The notes under the pieces are model-generated. The model saw only the letters and a program-made list of their open reading frames with translations, had not been told where the DNA came from and searched no databases. The position numbers and the translations under genes are program-made. A stretch of 13,239 nucleotides of DNA, from NCBI GenBank assembly GCA_947384015.1, contig CANDFN010000024.1, positions 1 through 13,239 of the forward strand. The letters are read 5' to 3'. The number at the start of each line of letters is the position of its first letter. Position 1 is the stretch's first letter. This document shows positions 1-7,510 of the stretch, in pieces. This stretch comes from an uncultured Clostridia bacterium. Lineage in GTDB: Bacteria; Bacillota; Clostridia; Christensenellales; UBA1242.

Positions 1-1007
1 TGGAAACCATAGAAAAGATTAAAAAGATATTAGAATCTAATGGCATTACTGTGACAGATTCTTCTGCAGATGTTTTGGTAGATGATAAAGAATTTGAAGA
101 TATTATCAGTCAAATAAATGTTAGCGATCCAATTAAAATGTATTTAAAAGACATTGGTAAAATTCCACTTTTAACACCAGAAGAAGAAAAAGAGCTAAGC
201 CGTAAGTTTATTGAAGAGCATGACGAGGCTGCACGTCAAAAATTATGTGAAGCAAACTTAAGGTTGGTTGTAAGTGTTGCAAAACGCTATCAAAACAAAC
301 ACAACATGTCGTTTTTGGACCTTATTCAAGAAGGTAATCTTGGGTTATGGAAGGCTGTAGAAAAATTTGATTACAAAAAAGGTTTTAAGTTCTCAACCTA
401 TGGCACATGGTGGATTAAGCAAAGTATTACCCGTGCTATTTCAGACCAAGCGCGTTTGATACGTGCCCCAGTGCATATGGTAGAAACAATCTTAAAGCAC
501 AACCGTGCAGTGCGCGAATTATTACAAGAATTGGGTAGAGATCCAACAATTGAAGAAATTGCTGAAAAACTTGGCACTACTGTAGATAAGGTTGTTGAGG
601 TTCAACGCATTGCTCAAGATCCAATTTCGCTAGAAAGCAAAATGGGCAATGAAGAAGATAGTAAGATTGGCGATTTAATCCCAGACGAAAGTGCGCTATC
701 TCCACAAGACATTGCACAACAAAATATGCTAAAAGAACAATTAATGAGTGTGCTAGAAACTTTAACCCCAAGGGAACAAAAAGTTATTCGTTTACGTTAC
801 GGCTTAGACGATGCACACCCAAGAACATTGGAAGAGGTTGGTCGCGAGTTCTCTGTTACACGTGAACGTATTCGTCAAATAGAAGCAAAGGCTTTGCGTA
901 AACTTCGTCATCCATCAAAATTAAAACGCTTACGTGAAGATTTAGGAGAAGATGAATATCCATCCACTCCAGTTGTTCGCACACCTAAACGTAAAGGGAG
1001 AAAGTAA
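1..1007 (+). CDS. rpoD: Primary sigma-70 factor RpoD/SigA, 5' end missing
   Basis: Housekeeping sigma factor that directs RNA polymerase to -10/-35 promoters. The frame is open from base 3, and the 16 residues ahead of the GTG at 51 (ETIEKIKKILESNGIT) look like region 1.1 of SigA, so that GTG is internal and the true start lies left of the window. In visible residues: region 1.2 near 42-60 (DPIKMYLKDIGKIPLLTPEE), regions 2.1-2.4 near 80-160 (NLRLVVSVAKRY, DLIQEGNLGLW, TYGTWWIKQSITRAI), region 3 near 160-215, and region 4.2 helix-turn-helix near 275-306 (TLEEVGREFSVTRERIRQIE). The region 2.4 Gln and Thr that read the -10 element are present (KQSIT). A basic tail of about 20 residues (ending RTPKRKGRK) follows region 4.2, slightly longer than usual. 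The stop overlaps the next ATG by one base, implying co-transcription. Identification is very secure. Confidence 0.97.
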   Translation, partial: ETIEKIKKILESNGITVTDSSADVLVDDKEFEDIISQINVSDPIKMYLKDIGKIPLLTPEEEKELSRKFIEEHDEAARQKLCEANLRLVVSVAKRYQNKHNMSFLDLIQEGNLGLWKAVEKFDYKKGFKFSTYGTWWIKQSITRAISDQARLIRAPVHMVETILKHNRAVRELLQELGRDPTIEEIAEKLGTTVDKVVEVQRIAQDPISLESKMGNEEDSKIGDLIPDESALSPQDIAQQNMLKEQLMSVLETLTPREQKVIRLRYGLDDAHPRTLEEVGREFSVTRERIRQIEAKALRKLRHPSKLKRLREDLGEDEYPSTPVVRTPKRKGRK

Positions 1008-1702
1008 TGAAAACAATATTAGAAATACAAAAATTAGATAGACAAATCCGTTTGCTAAATAGGGAAGTTAACACTTGCCAAGCAAGTAAGGACTATAACA
1101 ATTATTTAAAGTTATTAAAAGATGGTAGAGAGATGTTTGAGAAATTAGAAACTCAAGCAAACGAAATTATAAATAATTATGATGTGTCTGCAAATAGGCT
1201 TGGCAAATACGTTGGCTCTGCCGATGTTGTAAAAAAACGCAATCAAGAAAAAATTTCACTTGAAAATATTTCTAGTTTAATTACAGACTCTAATGCTTTA
1301 GTGGGTGAGTTAAGCGAAGAAAATAGACATGTGGAAGACCTTGTTAGAAAGTCGGAAGAAATTGTGCGTAAGAGTGCAGAACTATCTCAAAAACTTACCG
1401 AAGCTAAAAAGCGTTCGGCAATTTATAAAGCAAAGATAGAAGAAAAGAAACAAGAAATTGCACCTAAAATTGCAGAGTTAGAAAAACAAATAAAAGCATT
1501 AGAGGCTAATGTTGAAGACAAAGCTAAATACGAAAAGTATAAAGAAATGAAAGAAAATGGAATCTTCCCAGTATTTGTTCAATTAGAAGGTGATTTTTGT
1601 GGTGGATGTAAGGTAGAATTACCACTTAACTTTATAGAAAAATTAAAAGTTCAACACATGCTTCCTTGTGAACATTGCAATAGAATTATAATGAGTAGGT
1701 AA
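1007..1702 (+). CDS. Coiled-coil protein with C4 zinc ribbon (COG1579/zf-RING_7 type)
   Basis: 231 residues. Residues 1 to about 185 are almost entirely charged heptad-like helix (long coiled coil). The C-terminus carries a four-cysteine zinc ribbon: C198-GG-C201, then C221-EH-C224 within FCGGCKVELP and LPCEHCNRII. This architecture and length fit the COG1579 family, often found near rpoD in Firmicutes. Its molecular role is unsettled; nucleic-acid binding has been proposed for the family. The ATG shares its A with the rpoD stop (TAATG), and the SD GGGAG (996-1000) ends six bases upstream, so translation is probably coupled to rpoD. The gene ends at a strong terminator 8 bp downstream. No signal peptide or membrane segment is visible. 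Confidence 0.88.
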   Translation: MKTILEIQKLDRQIRLLNREVNTCQASKDYNNYLKLLKDGREMFEKLETQANEIINNYDVSANRLGKYVGSADVVKKRNQEKISLENISSLITDSNALVGELSEENRHVEDLVRKSEEIVRKSAELSQKLTEAKKRSAIYKAKIEEKKQEIAPKIAELEKQIKALEANVEDKAKYEKYKEMKENGIFPVFVQLEGDFCGGCKVELPLNFIEKLKVQHMLPCEHCNRIIMSR

Positions 1703-1704
1703 AT

Positions 1705-1735
1705 AAAAAAACTCTCTAAGTTTAGAGAGTTTTTT
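1705..1735. terminator. Bidirectional intrinsic terminator
   Basis: An 8-9 bp stem ACTCTCTAA/TTAGAGAGT (1711-1730) is flanked by an A-run on the left and a T-run on the right, so it works on both strands. It closes the rpoD operon on plus and, overlapping the stop codon at 1734-1736, the convergent minus-strand gene. Confidence 0.88.
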
Positions 1736-2186
1736 AATATCTTCTAGCATTGTCGTATTGTGATTGTGCATTACTATATTGATATTGTGAATTAGCATAC
1801 TTTTTTGAGTTGTCAAATTGCTCTTGAGTAAATTTTAATTGTTTTAAAGATACTGTTTCGTAAAAACTATCAATTTGCCTTGCATTGTCTAAAAAGTAAA
1901 TGTCAGCAGTGTTGGCAACAGATTCATCATTTATTAAAGTAATGTTTTTATCTACAACAAAACCATATCTTAAAGCTTGGAATTTTAAGGTAAGCAATTT
2001 AATAAGGTTAGGAATTTCTTCAGCAATAACATAAGAATTTCCCATTTTTATAACTATAACATTTCTACGCACAAGCTTGGTTTCATAAACATATTTGCCA
2101 ACAACAGATACGCCATTATATTGTTTTCTAGACCTATAATTTTGTGTTTTATATAAATCTGCAATAAACACTTCAGAAGTTTTCAT
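1734..2186 (-). CDS. Unknown small protein with Tyr/Asn/Gln-rich C-terminal tail
   Basis: 150 residues, family not recognised. The start is set at 2186 (MKTSEVF), not the in-frame ATG at 2198: GGGGG (2192-2196) lies five bases before 2186, whereas nothing SD-like precedes 2198. Residues 1 to about 120 look like a compact alpha/beta domain with alternating hydrophobic strands (RRNVIVIKMGNSYVIAEEIP) and a helix (NLIKLLTLKFQAL). The last ~28 residues are low complexity, with loose repeats of the type QYSNAQ, QYDNA and KYANSQ rich in Tyr, Asn, Gln and Ser. No signal peptide or membrane segment is seen. A perfect consensus promoter sits just upstream, so it should be well expressed from its own start site; readthrough from the transporter gene ahead is also possible since no terminator separates them. 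Confidence 0.72.
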   Translation of the reverse strand: MKTSEVFIADLYKTQNYRSRKQYNGVSVVGKYVYETKLVRRNVIVIKMGNSYVIAEEIPNLIKLLTLKFQALRYGFVVDKNITLINDESVANTADIYFLDNARQIDSFYETVSLKQLKFTQEQFDNSKKYANSQYQYSNAQSQYDNARRY

Positions 2187-2215
2187 ATTTTCCCCCATAA
2201 GTAAAAAGTATTTGA

Positions 2216-2244
2216 ATTATATCATACAAATAGGGGTTTGTCAA
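2216..2244 (-). promoter_or_regulatory. Perfect sigma-A promoter with extended -10
   Basis: Minus strand: -35 TTGACA (2244-2239), 17-base spacer, -10 TATAAT (2221-2216) preceded by TGA, an extended -10. Predicted start near 2209, giving a leader of about 23 bases that contains the GGGGG ribosome site of the gene starting at 2186. It lies in the 60-bp gap between two co-directional genes. Confidence 0.85.
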
Positions 2245-2246
2245 TA

Positions 2247-3269
2247 TCAATTTTTATTTTTCTTTTTTGTATTAAATAGCTTAATTGTTATCATTGCAAT
2301 TAACACAACAACATAAATTGCGCTTATAATTCCAGAGGCAACATACAAATATTTTACAATAAAGTTGTAGCCCAGGTTGGAAAGTATTAAGTTAAATAAA
2401 ACAATTACAATAGCAATAAAGACAGATTTTTTACCTTTGCAAATAATGCTTTGCATGTTGTAACTGCAAATAAGAGTGGTTGAGAAAAGTGCCAAAATTA
2501 AAGTTGCAAAATATATGTAGTAAAACCAAGGCGAAATGTTTGCACTAGCTTCAAACATAGGCATGTCAGTAATGTAATTGTTAGATGCCAACACAAGAAC
2601 GTTAAGTAAAATAATAATTGCAATGCTAACAATTACAAATATTCGTCCGCTCTTTTTTTGTTTGGTTTCAAATAGAACTGGTAGGGCGGCAACAAAATTG
2701 TTTACACCAAAAAGCAATCCATAGTATATTGCCATAAAAGAATTTTGTGTGCTTATTTGCATATTAACATTTTGTGGTGTAATGTTTGCAAAAGAGTTTA
2801 TTACAATAGAAGCAATCATTACAGGTATAATAATGTTAGCAACTGACTTTATTTTACCAATTCCGCCCAATATAACTAAGAAAGTAATAATAGAAATAAC
2901 AAGCGAAGCTACCTTAAATTTTAGCCCAAAAAATGTTGCAAAAAGGTAGTCTGCACCAGCAAGCATACCAGCACAAGTAATAGAAAAGTTTATTATAATA
3001 AAAACATTTGTAATTTTTGTAAGTTTGCCAAATATTGCTGTGTTGAATTCGTTATAGCTGTTTAATGCCAGTTTGTGTTTTATGTAGTCAATAACAAAGA
3101 ACAAATATACATACAATAATCCAAAGGCTAAAATGCCTAATAAACTTCCACCGTCAAATACAAAAAAGAACTCGTAAATTTCTTTACCAGAAGCAAAACC
3201 AACGCCAATTATTGCAGAAAGTATTAAAAAATAGTCAATAACCGCAGAAAATATTTTATTGTTTTTCAC
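2247..3269 (-). CDS. YkvI-like multi-pass membrane protein (COG3949, APC-type fold)
   Basis: 340 residues with about ten hydrophobic segments. The first helix carries the hallmark GVGFASGKEIYEFF (residues 22-35), matching the (G)xGFASGxE...FF signature of Bacillus YkvI-type proteins, related to the APC/SSS-like transporters in which a broken first helix forms the substrate or ion site. No substrate is known for the family. The C-terminus is short, basic and cytoplasmic (LFNTKKKNKN). The start used is GTG at 3269: the upstream frame is closed by a stop at 3285-3287 and no ATG lies near the N-terminus. No good SD precedes it, so the exact start is uncertain. The gene follows the transglycosylase on the same strand after an AT-rich 162-bp gap. 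Confidence 0.8.
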   Translation of the reverse strand: MKNNKIFSAVIDYFLILSAIIGVGFASGKEIYEFFFVFDGGSLLGILAFGLLYVYLFFVIDYIKHKLALNSYNEFNTAIFGKLTKITNVFIIINFSITCAGMLAGADYLFATFFGLKFKVASLVISIITFLVILGGIGKIKSVANIIIPVMIASIVINSFANITPQNVNMQISTQNSFMAIYYGLLFGVNNFVAALPVLFETKQKKSGRIFVIVSIAIIILLNVLVLASNNYITDMPMFEASANISPWFYYIYFATLILALFSTTLICSYNMQSIICKGKKSVFIAIVIVLFNLILSNLGYNFIVKYLYVASGIISAIYVVVLIAMITIKLFNTKKKNKN

Positions 3270-3387
3270 ATTATTTTTATATGATTAAATTACAAATAAA
3301 ATGTTAATTTTTGTAAATTTATAAAAATTTTGCTTAATTGAAAATTTTTTAAAAATAATAAAATTTATATACAATATAAAAAATGGC

Positions 3388-3410
3388 AAAAAATACTATT
3401 TTATAGCATT
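3388..3410 (-). terminator. Possible weak terminator after the transglycosylase
   Basis: On the minus strand AATGCTAT, loop AAA, ATAGTATT (one G-U pair) is followed by a short U-run. It lies 22 bp past the transglycosylase stop. Stem and U-tract are weak and it overlaps the candidate ykvI promoter, so only one of the two may be real. Confidence 0.35.
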
Positions 3411-3419
3411 ATTTGTCAA
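3390..3419 (-). promoter_or_regulatory. Candidate promoter for the YkvI-like gene
   Basis: Minus strand: -35 TTGACA (3419-3414), 18-base spacer, -10 TATTTT (3395-3390). The -35 is perfect but the -10 is weak, and the site overlaps a possible hairpin. The leader would be about 115 bases. The surrounding DNA is extremely AT-rich, so other -10-like sequences exist. Confidence 0.35.
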
Positions 3420-3431
3420 TTTTAGTTGTAA

Positions 3432-4019
3432 TTATTTATATATTTTTTTGTAATATTTTATATTATTATTTACCTTAATTATATAATTATTTGTTTCTTT
3501 ATATGGAATATTATTTAATTTAACTCCGTCATCACTATAATTATTATTTTTTAACCAAGTTCTAACACGTGTTTCACCAGCATTATAAGCTGCAAGGGTA
3601 GTATTAATATTTTTAAATTTATTTAATAAATAATTAAAATACATACAACCATAATAAATATTGGTTTTAGGGTTAAATAAATCTTCTTCTTTTACGGCTT
3701 CGTCCAAATTGTAATATTCTATTAAAAATAATACAGTATCATATTTTATTTGCATTAGTCCTAAGGCGTTTTTGTTACTGATAGCATCGGCTTTATAATG
3801 ACTTTCGGTATTTATAATGCTTGCAATTAAAGTTGGTGATAGATTATAAGCTTCGCTTTCTGCTACAATAATTTCTTCATATTTTATAGGGTGTGTCAAC
3901 GCCTGTATACATTTATAGCCACCAAATAAAATTGTGAAAGCATAAAGGCAAACTAAGGCTATTGCAAACTTTTTCATAAACTTATTATACGCAATATTAA
4001 AAGCTTTTAATCTTAGCAT
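3432..4019 (-). CDS. Membrane-anchored lytic transglycosylase (SLT domain)
   Basis: 195 residues. One hydrophobic segment near residues 16-37 (FAIALVCLYAFTILFGG) is a signal anchor, followed by a GH23/SLT domain: catalytic Glu72 in NTESHY, GLMQI at 87-91, AYNAGETRV at 144-152 and a terminal Y-rich helix. These are the Slt70-type motifs; the enzyme should cleave peptidoglycan glycan strands outside the membrane, giving 1,6-anhydro ends. The ATG is only 2 bp past the dinB stop, so it is very probably cotranscribed with dinB and under the same LexA box. Neither this ATG nor the alternative at 3977 (MKKFAIAL, a typical signal-peptide start) has a clear SD. Close spacing favours coupling from 4019; the N-terminus is uncertain by 14 residues. 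Confidence 0.87.
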   Translation of the reverse strand: MLRLKAFNIAYNKFMKKFAIALVCLYAFTILFGGYKCIQALTHPIKYEEIIVAESEAYNLSPTLIASIINTESHYKADAISNKNALGLMQIKYDTVLFLIEYYNLDEAVKEEDLFNPKTNIYYGCMYFNYLLNKFKNINTTLAAYNAGETRVRTWLKNNNYSDDGVKLNNIPYKETNNYIIKVNNNIKYYKKIYK

Positions 4020-4021
4020 GT

Positions 4022-5200
4022 TTAAAACAGACTAAAATCTTTTGCAAGGCTTATAACATCTTTACCAAACTTGTTTTTAAGTTTATCTATAGCTTGGCTT
4101 AGGTTTTCTTTTTTATGGTTTGTCCATAAACTTACTTGCACAGGTTCGTCTTTTGTTATTAAACCGGTGGTGCAAATTCTTAAAGCCCGCACTGGGGCAA
4201 ATTTTGTTCCAACCAATTCGTTAAAAATTTGATAGGCTAGTTTAAATATATCTTGTTCGTTGCTAATGTAGTAGGTAAGTGAGTGCTGGGCAGAAAGGTA
4301 ACTAAAATCGGCAAACTTAATGGTTAGATGGACGGTTTTTGCACCAAAACCATGTGCTCGTAATCTGCTGGCAACCTTAGAAGATAAGTCTAGTAAAAAG
4401 TTTTTAATTTCCTCACTTGTTGTCATGTCTTTAACAGAAGTTGCGCCATTCCCAACACTTTTTGTGTCTTCTTCGCGTGGGGTAATAAGTTTATCGTCAT
4501 CTATTCCGCTAATAGCGTTGTGCATATAAACACCAACAATTCCAAAGTGTTGCCTTAAAAAATCCACAGGTAAAAGATACAAATCGTATAGGGTGTTTAT
4601 GTTCATGGTATGCAGTTTTTTTGTTGTGTGTTTGCCAATCATAATCATATCTTCAACTTTTAGTTTTTTTATTATATCTATATGATTGTTTTCATCAATA
4701 ACGGTTAGTCCCATTGGTTTTTTTATGTCGCTACCAAGTTTTGCTAATGTTTTGCCAAAAGAAACACCAATAGATACAGTTAGCCCAAGCTCTTCATAAA
4801 TTTGTTTTTGTATTTTTTCTGCAATTTCTTTTGCGGTGCAGTCAAAAAACTTTAGGCTACAAGTAACATCTAGCCAACATTCGTCCAAGCCAAAGGGTTC
4901 TATTAAATCGGTGTATTTATAATATATACTTTGTGCTTTTTTGCTAAATTCTTCATATTTGTCGTAGTGTGGGGCAACAGTGATTAAAATTGGACATTTT
5001 TGTTTTGCTTCCCAAATGGCTTCCCCAGTTTTAACTCCATATACTTTTGCAATATAGTTTTTTGCAAGTATAATACCTGTTCTTTTGTTTGGGTCGCCAG
5101 CCACTGCAATAGCATAATTTTTTAGGCTGGGGTTCAATAAACATTCAACCGAAGCATAAAAGTTATTCATATCAACATGTAAAATAGCACGTTTTTCCAT
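4022..5200 (-). CDS. dinB: Y-family DNA polymerase IV (DinB), SOS-controlled
   Basis: 392 residues when started at 5200 (MEKRAILHVDM). The longer in-frame ATG at 5230 is rejected because it lies inside the promoter/LexA box, while GGAG (5212-5209) sits eight bases before 5200. Catalytic acidic residues are D10 (HVDMNNFYASVE) and D106/E107 (FGLDECWLDVT); Y15 occupies the steric-gate position, as in Dpo4, where E. coli DinB has Phe. A helix-hairpin-helix-like region follows near 170-200, then the little-finger domain. The very C-terminus (KDFSLF) could be a degenerate sliding-clamp motif, which is tentative. The DMNN...GLDECWLDVT type is common among clostridial Pol IV proteins. Function: error-prone translesion synthesis during the SOS response. 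It is first gene of a unit with the transglycosylase. Confidence 0.93.
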   Translation of the reverse strand: MEKRAILHVDMNNFYASVECLLNPSLKNYAIAVAGDPNKRTGIILAKNYIAKVYGVKTGEAIWEAKQKCPILITVAPHYDKYEEFSKKAQSIYYKYTDLIEPFGLDECWLDVTCSLKFFDCTAKEIAEKIQKQIYEELGLTVSIGVSFGKTLAKLGSDIKKPMGLTVIDENNHIDIIKKLKVEDMIMIGKHTTKKLHTMNINTLYDLYLLPVDFLRQHFGIVGVYMHNAISGIDDDKLITPREEDTKSVGNGATSVKDMTTSEEIKNFLLDLSSKVASRLRAHGFGAKTVHLTIKFADFSYLSAQHSLTYYISNEQDIFKLAYQIFNELVGTKFAPVRALRICTTGLITKDEPVQVSLWTNHKKENLSQAIDKLKNKFGKDVISLAKDFSLF

Positions 5201-5218
5201 TTTTTTATCTCCATAACC

Positions 5219-5247
5219 ATTATAGAACAAATGTTCTAATTTGTCAA
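5219..5247 (-). promoter_or_regulatory. Perfect sigma-A promoter of dinB
   Basis: Minus strand: -35 TTGACA (5247-5242), 17-base spacer, -10 TATAAT (5224-5219). Predicted start near 5214-5212, giving a leader of only about 12-14 bases whose 5' end is the GGAG ribosome site. This rules out translation from the upstream ATG at 5230. Confidence 0.9.
5224..5237. promoter_or_regulatory. LexA (DinR) SOS box
   Basis: The 14-base palindrome AGAACAAATGTTCT matches the Gram-positive LexA operator (GAAC-N4-GTTC, typically CGAACATATGTTCG). It fills the spacer of the dinB promoter, abutting the -10, where bound LexA would block RNA polymerase. Position and gene identity agree. Confidence 0.93.
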
Positions 5248-5314
5248 CAGGTTTATAATATTTGCTACAAATAAAAATTTTTTGTGTTTTAACAAAATTA
5301 AAATAGTTTTACTA

Positions 5315-5343
5315 TTGTAATTAGTTTGTGCTTATGGTATAAT
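5315..5343 (+). promoter_or_regulatory. Promoter of the repeat-protein gene
   Basis: -35 TTGTAA (5315-5320), 17-base spacer, -10 TATAAT (5338-5343) with extended TGG. The start would be near 5350, leaving about 10 bases of leader that consist essentially of the AGGA ribosome site (5351-5354). Confidence 0.75.
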
Positions 5344-5359
5344 CTCTAAAAGGAAATTT

Positions 5360-7510
5360 ATGAATATTTTAATCTTATTGAAAAAAATAAATGAAGTTTT
5401 AATACCATGGTGTGATAAAAATAATAAAAAGATTAGTGATGTGCCTTTATTTGCTGATAGCACTGGTAAACGACATCCTTTATACACTATTGTGGTTACA
5501 TTAAGAGGTGAAAAAGATAATTTAGATAAATCAACAATTCAACTTTTAGACAGTTATGGCATGACGTGGGGAAGAGATAAAACGGATTTAAACACCCTTG
5601 TAAAAACAATATTAATACCCTGGTGTGATAAGAACGGCAAAAAGATACCAGACATAAATAAAACAGATAAGGAGATTTATGCTTTAGTAAGCAAATTAAA
5701 AAGAAAAAAAGAACTGCTAACTGAAGAAACATTAGTATTATTAAATGATTATGGGATAAATGACGAAAGAAGAGAATCTTCTCCAAAACCAAAAGAGATA
5801 TTAGAAAAACTAAAACAAAATATAGAAGACAAACTTATTGCTTGGTGCAAAGCAAATAATAAACAAATTTACCAAATTAAAGCTATGCTTGGAGATAAAC
5901 ATAACCCACTATATTCTTTTATAATTAATTTAAGAAAAGTTAAACATCTGTTGGATAATGTAACTATTGAATTGCTTAATTCTTATGGAATGGTTTGGAG
6001 TGGGGAAAGAGCCGAATTTGTAATTAAGCGCACAAAAGATAAAATAAAACAAAATGCAAAAACAAAGCTGATACCATGGTGTGTTAAAAATAAAATATCA
6101 ATTTCGCAAATGCTATCTACCGAGCCAGAATATTCAATTGTTAAAAATTTAAGAGAGATTGAGGATGATTTGGATGAAGATTTTGTTAATCTCTTAAACA
6201 ATTATGGCATGGTATGGAAAAATGATTTAATAAATGGAAGACGCGCAAACCATAAAGTTTTAGAAGGAAGAATAAAAAATGAGCTAATATATTGGTGTAA
6301 GATAAACAATAAAACCCTTAAACAAATTCCTTCTCATGATGAAAATGGAGATATTCATCCAATGTATAGAATTCTAATTAATGCAAGACGGGCAGCTAAT
6401 GGATTAAGCAAAGAAATTATTGATTTGCTAAATCAGTATGAAATGATTTGGGAAAAGAAAACCAGGTCAATTAATGCAATAACTGGTTTAACAAGAGTTA
6501 AACCTAGCGAACGTGTAAGGTTAGAACTTGTGCCATGGTGCGAAAAACATCAAGCAAAAATAATAGATGTTCCAATAATTGTAGATAATAAAATAAACCC
6601 ACTATATAATTTTATTATAAGTTTAAGGCATAAGCGAAATAAGCTGGACGCAGAAACAATAGCATTATTAAATAGTTATGGTATGCTTTGGGACGGCAGA
6701 AGAAAGAGAAATGCTGTTTGTAAAAGAATAGATGAAGAACTTATTCCTTGGTGTGTTGAAAATAATAAACAAATTTACGAATTGCCTTGCGAAATAAACG
6801 GCAAAGCAAATCCTTTATATGTGTTGGTTTATAAGTTAAGAATGCTTTACGACGAATTAGATGAGGAAACCATCAAGTTATTAAACAAATTTGGTATGGT
6901 ATGGAAAATAAATTTGGTTGAGTCCACAAGATTAAAAGTTTTGGCAAGGTTAAAAAATCAAATAAAAACTGTTTTAATACCATGGTGTAAAGAAAATGAA
7001 AAAACAATATCTCAAATTCCTAAATGCGAATTCAACAAGCAAAATCCTCTTTATATTCTTGTAAAAAAGATAATTAAAAATAAAGAAGATTTAGATGAAG
7101 AAACAATAGCGCTGTTAAATACTTATGGTATTAATTGGGATGATTGTATAGTAAAAAAATCACGCAAAACAAGTGGACAAATAACTACATACGAACAAGA
7201 CTTAGAAGAAAAGAAACTAAACCCAGAAACAAATAATGATAATCTTGAAATTGATAGCCACGATATTGATTTGACACTTCTTGTAAAACAACAATTAGAA
7301 ACTCAGCAAGAAATCAAACGTCTTCAAGAAGAAACTGCAAGCAGTGATGAAGCCAAACCTATATCAGTAGGCTTTGGAGAAGATATAACACCAACACAAG
7401 AAGATATTAATATATCAACCAAAGTAATAATTGAAGGTTCGTTAGTTGCAACAGGTAACACCAGCAAGTCTACTTATAGTTCGGGTTTGGGAACGATTCA
7501 AACTTCTTAA
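5360..7510 (+). CDS. Eight-repeat protein, unknown function, HA-domain-like repeats
   Basis: 716 residues; no named family recognised. Eight tandem units of 71-81 residues occupy residues ~5-593, with the motif Trp at residues 17, 88, 162, 240, 312, 393, 464 and 542. Consensus: L-I-P-W-C-x-K-N-x-K-x-I-x-x-I-P, a short variable loop, P-L-Y-x-x-V-x-x-L-R, then L-D-x-E-T-I-x-L-L-N-x-Y-G-M-x-W. The Trp-Cys pair is kept in all eight. Three predicted helices ending in L..YGM.W resemble the spacing of helicase-associated (HA) domains, which end L...GF.W; this link, and hence nucleic-acid binding, is inference. Residues 594-716 are an acidic linker with a short coiled coil (VKQQLETQQEIKRLQEE) and a Ser/Thr/Gly-rich end. 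AGGA lies five bases before the ATG. There is no signal peptide or membrane segment. The TAA interrupts a frame that continues open to 7810. Confidence 0.85.
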   Translation: MNILILLKKINEVLIPWCDKNNKKISDVPLFADSTGKRHPLYTIVVTLRGEKDNLDKSTIQLLDSYGMTWGRDKTDLNTLVKTILIPWCDKNGKKIPDINKTDKEIYALVSKLKRKKELLTEETLVLLNDYGINDERRESSPKPKEILEKLKQNIEDKLIAWCKANNKQIYQIKAMLGDKHNPLYSFIINLRKVKHLLDNVTIELLNSYGMVWSGERAEFVIKRTKDKIKQNAKTKLIPWCVKNKISISQMLSTEPEYSIVKNLREIEDDLDEDFVNLLNNYGMVWKNDLINGRRANHKVLEGRIKNELIYWCKINNKTLKQIPSHDENGDIHPMYRILINARRAANGLSKEIIDLLNQYEMIWEKKTRSINAITGLTRVKPSERVRLELVPWCEKHQAKIIDVPIIVDNKINPLYNFIISLRHKRNKLDAETIALLNSYGMLWDGRRKRNAVCKRIDEELIPWCVENNKQIYELPCEINGKANPLYVLVYKLRMLYDELDEETIKLLNKFGMVWKINLVESTRLKVLARLKNQIKTVLIPWCKENEKTISQIPKCEFNKQNPLYILVKKIIKNKEDLDEETIALLNTYGINWDDCIVKKSRKTSGQITTYEQDLEEKKLNPETNNDNLEIDSHDIDLTLLVKQQLETQQEIKRLQEETASSDEAKPISVGFGEDITPTQEDINISTKVIIEGSLVATGNTSKSTYSSGLGTIQTS
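5372..7138 (+). repeat. Eight tandem protein-coding repeats of ~75 codons
   Basis: The motif TGG-TGY (Trp-Cys) codons begin at 5408, 5621, 5843, 6077, 6293, 6536, 6749 and 6983. The array ends at the last GINW Trp (7136-7138). Repeats are diverged at DNA level apart from short patches such as ATACCATGGTGT (units 1, 4 and 8), so duplication is old. Unit 2 lacks the terminal Trp (YGIND) and units 2 and 4 have short central loops. Confidence 0.9.

Noticed and set aside
577..771. Minus-strand 64-residue ORF inside rpoD
   Set aside because: Antisense shadow of a highly conserved sigma-factor region; no ribosome site or promoter. The same holds for minus ORFs at 5496-5792, 5983-6201, 7774-7998 and 8791-8997 and plus ORFs at 2749-2949, 4320-4529 and 11130-11453.
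2187..2198. Longer start (ATG 2198) for the small unknown gene
   Set aside because: No SD ahead of it; GGGGG lies between it and the ATG at 2186.
5201..5230. Longer start (ATG 5230) for dinB
   Set aside because: Inside the LexA box and promoter spacer, upstream of the transcript start; homology begins at MEKRAILHVDM.
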